A stretch of 58,404 nucleotides of DNA from Deltaproteobacteria bacterium (GTDB lineage Bacteria > Myxococcota_A > Polyangia > Polyangiales > JADJMO01). Made by a program: the position numbers and the translations under genes. The DNA lies in NCBI GenBank assembly GCA_016182965.1, contig JACPFM010000134.1, positions 1 through 58,404 on the forward strand, given 5' to 3'. Under the pieces are notes generated by a model. That model had not been told where the DNA came from. It saw only the letters and a list, made by a program, of their open reading frames with translations, and ran no database searches. Below, one piece after another: positions 24,901 to 33,844 of the stretch (the stretch's first letter is position 1; each line of letters opens with the position of its first letter).

Positions 24901-27620
24901 TGTACCTCCTGGTCGGCGCGGCGACGAACGCGTTCTGCAATCACCTGCGGACGAGCATCCCGTACCTGCACGAGTCGGTGCGCAGCGCGGTCGACACCGG
25001 CGACTTCCTCTTCGCCTGCTTCGCGACCAACCAGGTGTCGATCTGCCGCTTCTGGATCGGCGACCCGCTCGACGAGATCGAGCGCGAGGCGAACGGCGCC
25101 GTCGAGCTCGTTCGTCGAGCGAGATACGAGCCGATGGTCCCGATCGTCGCCACGCTGCGCAACCTCGCGCGCGCGCTCGGCGATCCCGGCCGCGCGACGC
25201 TGACGCTCGACGGACCCGATGTCGAGGAGCGCGCGTTCGAGAGGGACGTCGCGCCGGTGACCGTGCCAGTCGTGACGTTCACGTACTGGCTCCACAAGCT
25301 CGTCGCGCGCACCCTCCAGGGCGACGTGCCGGGGGCGCTCGACGCGGCGCGGAGGGCCGACGCGCTCGTCATCGAGATGCGCGGCCAGTACCCCGAGGCC
25401 GCCTTCCACGGGATCTGCGGCGTCGCGATCGCGATGGCGAACCACGGCGACGCCGACGTCGCGGAGATCGCGCGCCACCGCGAGTGGCTACGGCCGCTCG
25501 CCGAGCACTGTCCCGAGAACTTCGCGAACATGCACGCGCTCGTGTCGGCGGAGCTCGCGCGGGTGGAGCAGCGTGACCTCGAGGCCATCGAGCTCTACGA
25601 GCGCGCGATCGGGAGCTCGCGCGCGCACGGCTTCGTGCAGTGGGAGGCGCTCGCGTGCGAGCGCTGCGCGGCGCACCACCTCGCCCGCGGACGACCGCTC
25701 GCGGCGGAGGGCTACCTGATCGCGGCGCGAGACGCCTACGAGCGCTGGGGAGCCGCGGCGAAGGTCCGGGATCTCGAGCGGCGGCACCCCTCGCTGCGCG
25801 AACGTCGTCGACCGGGCGCCGACGACGCGACGCTCGCGATCAGGGCCGAGCAGCTCGACGCAATCTCGATCTCGAAGGCGTCGCAGACGATCTCGTCCGC
25901 GATCGTGCTCGAGGAGCTCGTCGGAACGCTGCTCCGCCTGGTCCTCGAGCAGGCCGGCGCGGACCGTGGCGTCCTGCTGCTTCGCCGCGGGGACGAGCTC
26001 GTGATCGCCGGCGACGCGTCGATTACGAGCAAGGGCGAGCGCGAGGCGGTCGTCGTGGACATCGACTCGGCGCAAGAGGTCGCGCCCGAGGCCGTCCCGC
26101 TCTCGGTCATCGGCTTCGTCCGACGCACCTCGAAGCCGGTGATCGTCGACGAAGACGCGACGCGTTCCGGCAGGTTCGCGGCGGACCCGTACTTCGCCCG
26201 GTCCGCGCCGCGGTCGATGCTCTGCGCGCCCATCGTCCTGCAGGGAGCGACGGTGGGTGTCCTCTACCTCGAGAACCGGGTGCTCGCCGGGGCGTTCGGG
26301 CCGGAGCGCCTGGCCGCCGTCGACGTGCTCGCGCGCCAAGCAGCGATCTCCCTGGAGAACGCCCGATTGCTCGGGGACGCCAAGGCCGCGCGCGCACGCG
26401 CCGAGGCCGCGGAGCGACGCGCCGCGTTCCTCGCGGAGGCGAGCGCGCTGCTCCTCGGCTCGTCGGAGATCGACGCGACGCTCGCCGCGCTCGCAGAGCT
26501 GTGCGTCGGTCGCGTCGCCGACTGGTGCGTGATCGAGGTCGTCGAGGGGGCCGAGATCCGCCGCATCACAGGCGCTCACGTCGATCGGTCTCGGCGTCCG
26601 CTGCTCGAGGAGCTCGGGCGTCGGTACCCGACCCGGCGCGACGGACCGAGCGTCACGAGCGTCGCGCTGCGGACGGCGACGCTGGCCTCGTCGAGCGCCG
26701 AAGAGCTCCGCACGACGTGCGACGACGACGAGCACATGACCGGCCTCCGCGCGCTGCACACGGAGGCGCAGCTCGCCGTGCCCATCGTCGCGCGCGGGGA
26801 GGTCCTCGGCGTGATCACCATGGCATCGGCCGCGCGCGGCGCGTACGGCGCGGACGATCTCGCCGTCGCCGAGGAGCTCGCGCGTCGCGCCGCGTCCGCG
26901 ATCGATCAGGCGCGCTCCCGTCGAAAGACCGAGGAGGCCGTGCACCTGCGCGACGTCTTCCTGGCCATCGCCTCCCACGAGCTGCGCACGCCCCTGACGT
27001 CGCTGCGGCTGCACCTGCAGCTCCTGACGCGCTCGTTGTCGGCCGGCGAAGCGCCCTCGGCCGAGACGCTCCGCCACGGCCTCGACCGCGCGCTGGCGCA
27101 GGTGTCGCGCCTCCGCGGCTTGGTCGAACAGCTGCTCGACGTCTCGCGACTGACCGGCGGTCCGCTCGATCTCGATCGCAGCGGCGTCGACCTCGCAGAG
27201 GTCGTCCGCGAGGTCGTCGACCGCGCGCGCGCCGCGATCGAGGCGAGCGGATCGTCCGTCGCGATCGACGCGCCCGGGCCGGTCGTGGGGTCCTGGGATC
27301 GACTGCGCGTCGAGCAGGTCGTGACGAACCTGCTCGACAACGCGATCAAGTTCGGGGCGGGGCGTCCCATCGAGATCCGCGTCGAGGCGCTGCCCGCGCG
27401 AGCGCGCCTCTACGTGCGCGATCACGGCCTCGGCATCGCGCCGAACGCGCAGGCGCGCGTCTTCCGGAAGTTCGAGCGCGCGGTCTCGGAGCGGAACTAC
27501 GGCGGGCTCGGCCTCGGGCTGTACATCGCGCGGCAGATCGTCGAGTCGCACGGCGGGTCGATCTCGGTGCACAGCACGCCCGACCTCGGCTCGACGTTCG
27601 TCGTCGAGCTGCCTCGGTGA
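21969..27620 (+). CDS. Giant hybrid sensor: kinase-like domain, AAA ATPase, TPR-like region, two GAF domains, histidine kinase
   Basis: 1883 residues from ATG 21969. Order: Ser/Thr kinase fold (about 15-290); STAND-type ATPase with P-loop GPPGIGKSAL (about 340) and Walker B LLLDDVQWAD (about 468); long helical region to 1290; GAF (about 1290-1465); second GAF (about 1485-1645); HisKA with IASHELRTPLTSL (His about 1670); HATPase with NLLDNAIKFG, DHGLGIAP and GLGLGLYIARQIV, all intact. In the kinase part HKDLKPEH is kept, but the DFG Asp position reads SGLG (about 157-160), so metal binding should fail. The architecture is a known large hybrid family in myxobacteria and cyanobacteria; ligand and partner regulator are unknown. 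No receiver gene is adjacent. Confidence 0.9.
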   Translation: MRGMGGSVAVAAPYAITGVLHDAGDVVLRRAVRVADGRPVLLKTLAAPRAAPVGWSERRARLMAEWELGRRLATDAIVRPLSFENVSFDTLANVPTLVLEDFGGAPMQPRTPLAPARFLPLAIRVARATAALHAAGIVHKDLKPEHVFVHPDTLEVKISGLGIASPVQSARAVARASRRLEGSPAYMAPEQTGWTNRPIDARADLYALGIMFHQLLTGRLPFDAEDALEWVHNHVARTPPPVSAAADVPAPISDIIGKLLAKSPEDRYQSARGLELDLAECLARLEATGDVAPFPLGARDVPDALRLPQRLYARDAPLAALRAAFARAAHEGTRELVLVRGPPGIGKSALVRELAPLVLHENGSFAEGKWDQVCRDIVYAGVAQAVRELSLDVLAGTESSITKLRERARAELGPHARLLVDVVPELELLLGKQDPLREVPADERQHRLHGAFRRLLGLLAGAGHPLVLLLDDVQWADPSSIALVAHVLSDPEIDHVLIALGAREDVQPLLGALEEIRSAGASITTIDLAPLSVDETTGLLSDTFRQPPEAVSSLARLVHEKTGGNPFFTRELLLALDRDRLVAFDDALGAWRWDVEAIRAKGLTDDVLELLIAKLRELPRHTCEALEFAAAAGSGTTASTLAALLGVPEERARESLAEAVRDGLVFVDGDVHRFVHDRVQQAAYALMSEQERARVHLLIARVLRARLASEPTAEALFEVARHASLSAGLVIDRDERLAHARLCIAAARRARAAAAFDASRAHALAGLSWLPADGWDTQRDLELSLSLAAAEADVQVGDLDAAEQRLRDVLPRARTRGEKAAIHALFVQLHTKRGESDRAIESAAACLSLFDVTIVAHPSAELVEAAERRMFQTLGGRTIEDLRGLPLVEDADLEAATNVLGLLLPTAYFSDVRLHRLVAIHLVDLALREGIVPASAMGFAAFGLELCISRRYAEAERFGTFARALVELHAFTAKRGMVYLLVGAATNAFCNHLRTSIPYLHESVRSAVDTGDFLFACFATNQVSICRFWIGDPLDEIEREANGAVELVRRARYEPMVPIVATLRNLARALGDPGRATLTLDGPDVEERAFERDVAPVTVPVVTFTYWLHKLVARTLQGDVPGALDAARRADALVIEMRGQYPEAAFHGICGVAIAMANHGDADVAEIARHREWLRPLAEHCPENFANMHALVSAELARVEQRDLEAIELYERAIGSSRAHGFVQWEALACERCAAHHLARGRPLAAEGYLIAARDAYERWGAAAKVRDLERRHPSLRERRRPGADDATLAIRAEQLDAISISKASQTISSAIVLEELVGTLLRLVLEQAGADRGVLLLRRGDELVIAGDASITSKGEREAVVVDIDSAQEVAPEAVPLSVIGFVRRTSKPVIVDEDATRSGRFAADPYFARSAPRSMLCAPIVLQGATVGVLYLENRVLAGAFGPERLAAVDVLARQAAISLENARLLGDAKAARARAEAAERRAAFLAEASALLLGSSEIDATLAALAELCVGRVADWCVIEVVEGAEIRRITGAHVDRSRRPLLEELGRRYPTRRDGPSVTSVALRTATLASSSAEELRTTCDDDEHMTGLRALHTEAQLAVPIVARGEVLGVITMASAARGAYGADDLAVAEELARRAASAIDQARSRRKTEEAVHLRDVFLAIASHELRTPLTSLRLHLQLLTRSLSAGEAPSAETLRHGLDRALAQVSRLRGLVEQLLDVSRLTGGPLDLDRSGVDLAEVVREVVDRARAAIEASGSSVAIDAPGPVVGSWDRLRVEQVVTNLLDNAIKFGAGRPIEIRVEALPARARLYVRDHGLGIAPNAQARVFRKFERAVSERNYGGLGLGLYIARQIVESHGGSISVHSTPDLGSTFVVELPR

Positions 27621-27692
27621 AATGGGAAGAAGCCGGTCCCGACCCGGAAGAGGACGACGAGGAGGACGAGGACGACGAGCAGCGCGCGGCGT

Positions 27693-28508
27693 TCAGGCGG
27701 CGCGTCGATGCATCGCGGCGCCGACGCACACGCCGAGGAAGAAGACCTGCGCCGAGTAGTAGACCCACAGCACCGCGACGACGACCGCGCCCGCGCCGTC
27801 GTACAGGTCGCCGATCTGCTTGTGCTGCAGGTACAGCGTGACGACGACCGATCCGAGCGCGAACAACAGCGTGCTGACCAGCGCGCTGACGGCGGCCTCC
27901 CGGTGCGTGATCGGCACCTCCGGCAGCGTGCGCAGCACCGCGAAGAACAGCACGAACGCGACCACGACCGACGTGCCGACGTCGAGCACCCACAGCATCG
28001 CCGGCGGCGGGCGCACGCTCATGCTCGCGATCACCGCGAAGGTGCCCTTGGCCACGACCTGCGCGGCGACGAGCAGCGCGACCAGCACGATGAGCCCGAG
28101 CGCGCGCCCGTAGGCGCGGGCGTAGCGCACGTGGCGGGGGTGGGCGGCCTCGGTCTGCTCGAGGTCGACGCCGAACAGCTGGTTCACCGCGCGGTGCAGC
28201 GCACGGAACAGCCGCGTGCTGCCGAAGATCACCAGGGCGAACCCGAGCACGCCGGTCTTGCCCTCGAGATCGACCTTCGCCGTCAGCGCGCGGACGGTGG
28301 CGAGCCCGTCGGGCGCGAGCCAGCGCGAGAGGCCCTCCCACAGCGCGCTCTCGGCCTTCTCGCGGCCGAACACCGCGCCGACGACGTGCAGCACCACCAC
28401 GAACAACGGCGCCGCGGACAAGAGCGCGTAGAACGCCACCGCGGCGCCGAGGAAGCGCGCGCCGCGGGCGGAGAAGATCCGCAGGGCCTCGCGGAGTACG
28501 GCGCGCAC
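27693..28508 (-). CDS. YihY/BrkB-family inner membrane protein
   Basis: 271 residues with six hydrophobic segments and the family motif GAAVAFYALLSAAPLFVVVLHVVG near the N-terminus, then FGSTRLFRALHRAVNQLFGV and VLWVYYSAQVFFLGVCVGAA at the end. The family (formerly RNase BN by mistake) has no agreed function; it has been tied to envelope or lipid transport. Start GTG 28508, ten bases after the acnB stop, so it is probably expressed with acnB. Its 3' end is convergent with the hybrid kinase; the 72-bp gap between them is purine-rich without an obvious terminator. Confidence 0.9.
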   Translation of the reverse strand: MRAVLREALRIFSARGARFLGAAVAFYALLSAAPLFVVVLHVVGAVFGREKAESALWEGLSRWLAPDGLATVRALTAKVDLEGKTGVLGFALVIFGSTRLFRALHRAVNQLFGVDLEQTEAAHPRHVRYARAYGRALGLIVLVALLVAAQVVAKGTFAVIASMSVRPPPAMLWVLDVGTSVVVAFVLFFAVLRTLPEVPITHREAAVSALVSTLLFALGSVVVTLYLQHKQIGDLYDGAGAVVVAVLWVYYSAQVFFLGVCVGAAMHRRAA

Positions 28509-28518
28509 GCCCCGCAGC

Positions 28519-31077
28519 CTACTTCGTCTCGGCGTCGGCGACGGCGCGGAAGTCCTCGATCTGGTCGAAGTTCATGTAGCGGTAGATGTTCGCCGCCTTC
28601 GGCTCGATGACGCCGACGTACTTCTTGTACTCCTCGACCGTCGGGATCTTGCCGAGCAGCGCGCACACGGCCGCGAGCTCCGCGGAGCCGAGGTACACGC
28701 GCGTGTCGATGCCGAGGCGGTTCGGGAAGTTGCGGGTCGAGGTCGACATCGCCGTCGAGCCCTTGCGCACCTGCGCCTGGTTGCCCATGCAGAGCGAGCA
28801 GCCGGGCATCTCCATGCGCGCGCCGGCGCGGCCGAGGATGCCGTAGTAGCCCTCCTCGCTGAGCACCTGCTGGTCCATCTTCGTCGGCGGGGCGATCCAC
28901 AGGCGCGTCGGCAGATCGCTCTTGCCCTCGAGCAGGGCGCCGGCCGCGCGGAAGTGGCCGATGTTGGTCATGCAGGAGCCGATGAAGACCTCGTCGATCT
29001 TGTCGCCGGCGACCGCCGAGAGCGGCTTCACGTCGTCGGGGTCGTTCGGGCAGGCGACGATCGGCTCGGTGATCTCGGCGAGGTCGATCTCGATGACCGC
29101 GGCGTACTCGGCGTCTGCGTCCGGCGCGAGGAGCTCGGGCTTCGCGATCCACGCCTCCATCGCCGCGATGCGACGCTGCAGCGTGCGCTTGTCGTCGTAG
29201 CCGAGCGCGATCATCCACTTCATCAGCGTGATGTTCGAGCGCAGGTATTCGATGATCGGCTCCTTGTCGAGCCGCACCGTGCACGCCGCCGCCGAGCGCT
29301 CGGCCGAGGCGTCGGAGAGCTCGAACGCCTGCTCGACCTTCAGCGTGGGCAGCCCCTCGATCTCGAGGATGCGGCCGGAGAAGAGGTTCTTCTTGCCCTT
29401 CTTCTCGACGGTGAGCAGGCCCTGCTTGATCGCCCATAGCGGGATCGCGTTGACCAGATCGCGCAGCGTGACGCCCGGCTGCATCGTGCCCTTGAAGCGC
29501 ACGAGCACCGACTCGGGCATGTCGAGCGGCATGACGCCGGTCGCCGCGGCGAACGCGACGAGGCCGGAGCCGGCGGGGAACGAGATGCCGATCGGGAAGC
29601 GGGTGTGCGAGTCGCCGCCGGTGCCGACGGTGTCGGGCAGCAGCAGGCGGTTGAGCCACGAGTGGATGACGCCGTCGCCGGGGCGCAGCGACACGCCGGA
29701 GCGGTCCTGGATGAAGCGCGGCAGCTCGCGGTGCATCTTCACGTCGACCGGCTTCGGGTACGCCGCCGTGTGACAGAACGACTGCATCACGAGATCGGCC
29801 GAGAAGCCGAGGCACGCGAGGTCCTTCAGCTCGTCGCGGGTCATCGGGCCCGTCGTGTCCTGCGAGCCGACGGTGGTCATCTTCGGCTCGCAGTAGGTGC
29901 CGGGACGGATGCCGGTGACGCCGCACGCCTTGCCGACCATCTTCTGCGCGAGGGTGAAGCCCTTGCCCGAGTCCTCCGGGTTCTTCGGGAGGCGGAAGAC
30001 CGTCGACGGCGCGAGGCCGAGCGCCTCGCGCGCTTTGCCGGTGAGGCCGCGCCCGATGATCAGCGGGATGCGGCCGCCGGCGCGCACCTCGTCGAAGATC
30101 ACCTCGCTCTTGATGGTGAACTCGGCGATGACCTCGCCGTTCTTGAGCGCCTTGCCCTCGTAGGGGCGGAGCTCGATCACGTCGCCCATCTCCATCTTGG
30201 AGACGTCGAGCTCGATCGGCAGCGCGCCCGCGTCTTCCTGGGTGTTGAAGAAGATGGGGGCGATCTTGTTGCCGAGGCAGTAGCCGCCGAAGCGCTTGTT
30301 CGGCACGAAGGGGATGTCGTCGCCCGTCCACCACAGCACCGAGTTGGTCGCCGACTTGCGCGACGAGCCGGTGCCGACGACGTCGCCGACGTAGGCGACC
30401 GGGTGGCCCTTCTTCTTCAGCTCGGCGAGCACCTCGAGCGGCTTCTCGACGAAGCCGGGGCGCGGGTTCTTGAGCATCGCGAGCGCGTGCAGCGGGATGT
30501 CGGGGCGCGACCACGCGTCCGGCGCGGGGGAGAGGTCATCGGTGTTCGTCTCGCCGGGGACCTTGAACACGGTCACCATGACCGACTCGGGGACGGCCGG
30601 GCGGGAGAGGAACCACTCGGCGTCGGCCCACGACTGCAGGACGCGCTTGGCGTTCGCGTTGCCGGCGTCCGCTTTCTCCTTCACGTCGTGGAAGGCGTCG
30701 AACATGAGGAGCGTCTTCTCGAGCCCCTCGGCCGCCGTCGCGCCGCAGGCCTCGCTGTCGAGCAGGTCGATGAGCGGCTTGACGTTGAAGCCGCCGAGCA
30801 TCGTGCCGAGCAGCTCGGTCGCCTTCACCGGCGTCACCAGCGCGCAGGCGACCTCGCCCTTGGCCACCTTCGTGAGGAACGTCGCCTTCACCTTCGCGGC
30901 GTCGTCGACGCCCGCGGGGACGCGGTTCGTGAGCAGCTCGACCAGCTCCTGCGCGTCGCCGTTCGGCGGCGACAGGAGAAGCTCCACCAGCTGCCTCATC
31001 TGCTGCGCGGTCAGCGGCAGGGGCGGGATACCCAGGGCGGCGCGTTCGGCGGCATGCTGGCGGTATTCGGTGAGCAC
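28519..31077 (-). CDS. acnB: Aconitate hydratase B
   Basis: 852 residues, full length for AcnB. It isomerises citrate and isocitrate in the TCA cycle with a [4Fe-4S] cluster. N-terminal HEAT-like domain (YRQHAAERAALGIPPLPL), swivel domain (GDVVGTGSSRKSATNSV), and catalytic domains with SFCHTAAYPK, GTGGDSHTRFPIG, IGSCMTNIGHF and CSLCMGNQAQV, which carry the cluster cysteines, are all present and unbroken. Domain order with the swivel before the catalytic part separates it from AcnA. Start GTG 31077; homologs begin MLE.YR.H.AERAALGIPP, which supports it. Confidence 0.97.
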   Translation of the reverse strand: MLTEYRQHAAERAALGIPPLPLTAQQMRQLVELLLSPPNGDAQELVELLTNRVPAGVDDAAKVKATFLTKVAKGEVACALVTPVKATELLGTMLGGFNVKPLIDLLDSEACGATAAEGLEKTLLMFDAFHDVKEKADAGNANAKRVLQSWADAEWFLSRPAVPESVMVTVFKVPGETNTDDLSPAPDAWSRPDIPLHALAMLKNPRPGFVEKPLEVLAELKKKGHPVAYVGDVVGTGSSRKSATNSVLWWTGDDIPFVPNKRFGGYCLGNKIAPIFFNTQEDAGALPIELDVSKMEMGDVIELRPYEGKALKNGEVIAEFTIKSEVIFDEVRAGGRIPLIIGRGLTGKAREALGLAPSTVFRLPKNPEDSGKGFTLAQKMVGKACGVTGIRPGTYCEPKMTTVGSQDTTGPMTRDELKDLACLGFSADLVMQSFCHTAAYPKPVDVKMHRELPRFIQDRSGVSLRPGDGVIHSWLNRLLLPDTVGTGGDSHTRFPIGISFPAGSGLVAFAAATGVMPLDMPESVLVRFKGTMQPGVTLRDLVNAIPLWAIKQGLLTVEKKGKKNLFSGRILEIEGLPTLKVEQAFELSDASAERSAAACTVRLDKEPIIEYLRSNITLMKWMIALGYDDKRTLQRRIAAMEAWIAKPELLAPDADAEYAAVIEIDLAEITEPIVACPNDPDDVKPLSAVAGDKIDEVFIGSCMTNIGHFRAAGALLEGKSDLPTRLWIAPPTKMDQQVLSEEGYYGILGRAGARMEMPGCSLCMGNQAQVRKGSTAMSTSTRNFPNRLGIDTRVYLGSAELAAVCALLGKIPTVEEYKKYVGVIEPKAANIYRYMNFDQIEDFRAVADAETK

Positions 31078-31251
31078 GGCTCGTGTCCTTTCGTGGGGCG
31101 GGGGCGTGAGGCGCGCCTCGCCGCGTTCTCTCTTGAAGCTCGTGCCGTGCGCGTCAAGTTGAGCGCGCCGCGCCGCGAAACCACCTGCGGGAGGTCACGG
31201 AAGCGGCCCAATTCCCTTGATCCCGGCGTCGAAGCAGGCCTAGGACGCACA

Positions 31252-31267
31252 CGACCCTACAGGGTCG
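31252..31267. promoter_or_regulatory. Palindrome in the leader of the Kazal lipoprotein gene
   Basis: CGACCCTACAGGGTCG (7-bp arms, 2-base centre) ends 21 bp upstream of the ATG, between a possible TTGATC/TAGGAC promoter pair (31217 and about 31241, weak) and the GGGAGGG Shine-Dalgarno. Operator or RNA hairpin. Confidence 0.4.
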
Positions 31268-31288
31268 CCCCCAAAGGGAGGGATCACC

Positions 31289-32464
31289 ATGTTCACGCGT
31301 CATTTCTTCGCTCCGATCTTCGCCGTCTCGCTCGCCGCCGCTCTCGGCTCACTTGCCGGCTCGCTCGCCGGCTGCGCCGCCCAGTCCGCGCACGACTCCG
31401 ACGACGACCCGAGCACGATGCGCTCCGAGGACGCGCTCTCGGCGTTCGGCAAGCTGCTCGTGGGCAGCTACCGCAGCGAGGCGTTCTACCCGCGCTTCAC
31501 CCTCGCGGCCGACGGCACCTATCGCTGGGACAGCGGCATCCGTTGCATCACCACGCCGTGCCCCTCGGGCGACGTCGGGCGCTTCTTCATCTACCGCGGC
31601 GTCTTCTCGGGCGTTCGCTACGTCAACCTCCGCTCCTCCGACGGTTCGGTCGAGCGCTGGCTGCGGGTCGATTCGCTCACCCCGACGAAGCTCGTCGGCG
31701 TGTTCGGCACCACCGGCGTCTTCACGCGCGACACCGGCAAGGACGAAGCTGGCTGCAAGTTGAACAGCGACTGCGCCGGCGGCGAGCAGTGCGACGCGGG
31801 CACCTGCGTCGCGCGCCCGCTCTGCGTGCAGATCCAGGTGACCGACGGCCGCTACGTCGCGAAGAACTTCCCCGCCGGCTCGTGGGCCGAGGCGAACGCG
31901 TGGGCCGACACGACCGCAGCCGGGGCGGGCCACGGCATCAGCCTCGCGACGTGCGCCCAGGTCGCGGCCGGCCTCGCGTGCACCGAGGAGTACGCGCCGC
32001 TCTGCACGATGATCGGCGGCAGCGACTTCGCCTACAACGAGTCGAACCTCTGCTACGTGCGTCGCGCGGTCCTCTCCGCGGCCGGCGAGTTCGGCGAGGT
32101 GACGGGGGTCTACACCAAGGGCGAGTGCGAGAAGGGCGAGCTTCGCTGCGCGACGTACTGGCTGAAGTCCGATCCGGCGGCGGTCGAGGGCGCGTACTAC
32201 GCCCACACGTTCGCCTCGGAGTTCGAGGCGAGCTCGTGGATCGCGCTGCAGCCGAGCGCCGTCGACGCGGCCGTCCTGCCGGGCGCCTGCGACGCGATCA
32301 CGGCCTGCACCAAGGAGTACAACCCCGTCTGCGGCGGCGTGCGCTCCGACGAGCCGTCGACGTTCGGCAACCGCTGCATGTTCATGGCCGCCGTCCGCGC
32401 GAGCTCGACGACCGATGGTTGGTCGAAGGGCTACGTGAGCGCGGCGGGCGAGTGCACGAAGTGA
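31289..32464 (+). CDS. Lipoprotein with two Kazal-like domains
   Basis: 391 residues. Signal MFTRHFFAPIFAVSLAAALGSLAGSLAGC, lipobox LAGC with Cys about 29. A first region (about 50-150) has a beta pattern with FTLAADGTYRWDSGIRCITTPCPSG. Next comes a Cys-rich link C-N-S-D-C-A-G-G-E-Q-C. Two Kazal-type units follow near 230-280 (CTEEYAPLCTMIGG...YNESNLC...GEC) and 340-390 (CTKEYNPVCGGV...FGNRC...GEC); the second has the classic YNPVCG. Kazal domains inhibit serine proteases, so it may protect the cell surface from its own or prey proteases. The DNA has GGGAGGG before ATG 31289. Confidence 0.82.
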   Translation: MFTRHFFAPIFAVSLAAALGSLAGSLAGCAAQSAHDSDDDPSTMRSEDALSAFGKLLVGSYRSEAFYPRFTLAADGTYRWDSGIRCITTPCPSGDVGRFFIYRGVFSGVRYVNLRSSDGSVERWLRVDSLTPTKLVGVFGTTGVFTRDTGKDEAGCKLNSDCAGGEQCDAGTCVARPLCVQIQVTDGRYVAKNFPAGSWAEANAWADTTAAGAGHGISLATCAQVAAGLACTEEYAPLCTMIGGSDFAYNESNLCYVRRAVLSAAGEFGEVTGVYTKGECEKGELRCATYWLKSDPAAVEGAYYAHTFASEFEASSWIALQPSAVDAAVLPGACDAITACTKEYNPVCGGVRSDEPSTFGNRCMFMAAVRASSTTDGWSKGYVSAAGECTK

Positions 32465-32480
32465 GCTGATGCTGGAACCA

Positions 32481-32513
32481 CCCCCGGGCCGGAGTCGACC
32501 TCCGGTCCGGGGG
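32481..32513. terminator. Strong bidirectional hairpin between convergent genes
   Basis: Fourteen-base arms (CCCCCGGGCCGGAG with CTCCGGTCCGGGGG, one G-T pair) around the loop TCGAC, placed 16 bp after the Kazal lipoprotein stop and 8 bp before the GH5 stop. No T-tract is seen on either side, as is common in high-GC bacteria. Terminator role is inferred. Confidence 0.75.
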
Positions 32514-32521
32514 GAAGGTCC

Positions 32522-33697
32522 CTACTTCGTCAGCTCGCCGAGCACGATCTGACCCGAGCGCTGCAGCGCCGCGCCGGTGAAGGTGCTCTTGCCCGTGTCG
32601 CAGGCGCCCGGCTTCAGGATGGCGCCGGTCTGGCCGTTGTCCGAGAGGTTCCAGTAGGCCCAGCTCAGCTTCTTCTCGGCCATCAGCGCGAGCCACGCGG
32701 CGGTGCTCGCCTCGTCGACGAAGCCGTCGCCCGAGTACGTCGGCGTGCCCCACTCGGTGACGAAGATCGGGATCTTGTCTGCATACGTGCGCACCACGTC
32801 GCGATACGACCCTTGGTGCGACGCGGCGTAGAAGTGGAACGTGTACATCACGTTGCCGTAGGCGGCGCCGCTGCCGTTGCGCGGCGGGCTCTCGACGATC
32901 TCGGCCGCCGAGCGCCCGCCGGAGACGCCGAGCGACGACCAGTCGGGGGTGCCGACGATGGTCACCGTGTCGAGTTTCTTCTCGTCGCGGATGACCGCGA
33001 GGACCTGCTGGGCGTAGTCGCGGATGGTGCTCCAGCCGACGCCGTTCGGCTCGTTGGCGATCTCGAACAACACGTGCGGCTTGGCGCCGTGCTTGTCACC
33101 CACGTGGCGGAAGAACTCCTTCGCGCGCGCGAGGTTGTACATCGGATCGCCCGGGCTCAGGATGTGCCAGTCGATCAGCGCGTACATCCCGCGCTTGCCG
33201 ATCTCGTCGACGAGCGTGTCGACCTGCGCGCGGTAGCCGGCCGGATCGGTCTCGTAGCCGCCCTCCTGTACGTACAGAGCGATCCGCACCAGATCGGCCT
33301 TCCACTCGCTGGCGAGCGAGTCGAGCGCGGCGGGGCCGAGGCAGCGCTTGTTCCAGCCGTACCACTGCAGGCCGTGCGTGCTGATGCCGCGCAGCTGCAC
33401 GACGGCGCCGCTCTGATCGCAGAGGTGCGTGCCGCACACGCGCAGCTTGCCGTGCCGGGCGACCGGGGATCCGGTGGGCTTCGGCGGGTCGGTGGGTGGC
33501 TCGCTCGTCGGCGTCGTGGTGGGCGTCGTGGTCGGCGTCGTCGTGGGGGTGGTCGTGGGCGTGGTCGTCGGTGAGGTGGGAACGTCCGCGCCGGCGTCGC
33601 CTTCGGCCGCGCCCTCGAGGGCCCCGTCTCCTCCGGGAGCGGGTGAGCAAGCAACGACGGCGATCAGCGCACAGAGCGGGACGAACCAGCGACGCAT
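32522..33697 (-). CDS. Glycoside hydrolase family 5 (cellulase-like) lipoprotein
   Basis: 391 residues from ATG 33697 with AGGAGGT eleven bases upstream. MRRWFVPLCALIAVVAC is a lipoprotein signal (Cys about 17). Residues about 40-75 are a PTTT-repeat linker encoded by a tandem DNA repeat. The GH5 barrel runs from about 85: LRGISTHGLQW, VRIALYVQEGGYE, DWHILSPGDP, HVLFEIANEPNG with the acid/base Glu216, and IFVTEWGTP with the nucleophile Glu315. It resembles GH5 subfamily 2 endoglucanases. Likely acts on beta-1,4-glucans outside the cell while tethered to a membrane. Full catalytic set present. Confidence 0.92.
   Translation of the reverse strand: MRRWFVPLCALIAVVACSPAPGGDGALEGAAEGDAGADVPTSPTTTPTTTPTTTPTTTPTTTPTSEPPTDPPKPTGSPVARHGKLRVCGTHLCDQSGAVVQLRGISTHGLQWYGWNKRCLGPAALDSLASEWKADLVRIALYVQEGGYETDPAGYRAQVDTLVDEIGKRGMYALIDWHILSPGDPMYNLARAKEFFRHVGDKHGAKPHVLFEIANEPNGVGWSTIRDYAQQVLAVIRDEKKLDTVTIVGTPDWSSLGVSGGRSAAEIVESPPRNGSGAAYGNVMYTFHFYAASHQGSYRDVVRTYADKIPIFVTEWGTPTYSGDGFVDEASTAAWLALMAEKKLSWAYWNLSDNGQTGAILKPGACDTGKSTFTGAALQRSGQIVLGELTK
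33508..33580. repeat. Tandem repeat coding for a Thr-Pro linker
   Basis: Repeated GTCGTGGTGGGC-type units on the plus strand code for PTTTPTTT on the minus strand, inside the GH5 gene. It is a coding linker repeat, likely variable in copy number between strains. Confidence 0.85.
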
Positions 33698-33844
33698 GAC
33701 AGGACCTCCTCGGGCTGGCGTCGCCGATACACGTTGCGCGCCAACCACAGCGCGATCGTCGAGGGCCGGGTTTCCCCGGTGTCCGGACGATCGAGGCTTG
33801 TCACACCGAGGTGACCCCTTGGCCACTCCAGACCCCGCGCCCGG

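Noticed and set aside
27621..27692. Small gene or terminator between the hybrid kinase and the BrkB gene
   Set aside because: It is a purine-rich GAC/GAG stretch with no start, stem-loop or conserved-looking frame.
33508..33580. Repeat array of independent function
   Set aside because: It codes in frame for a PTTT linker in the GH5 lipoprotein.
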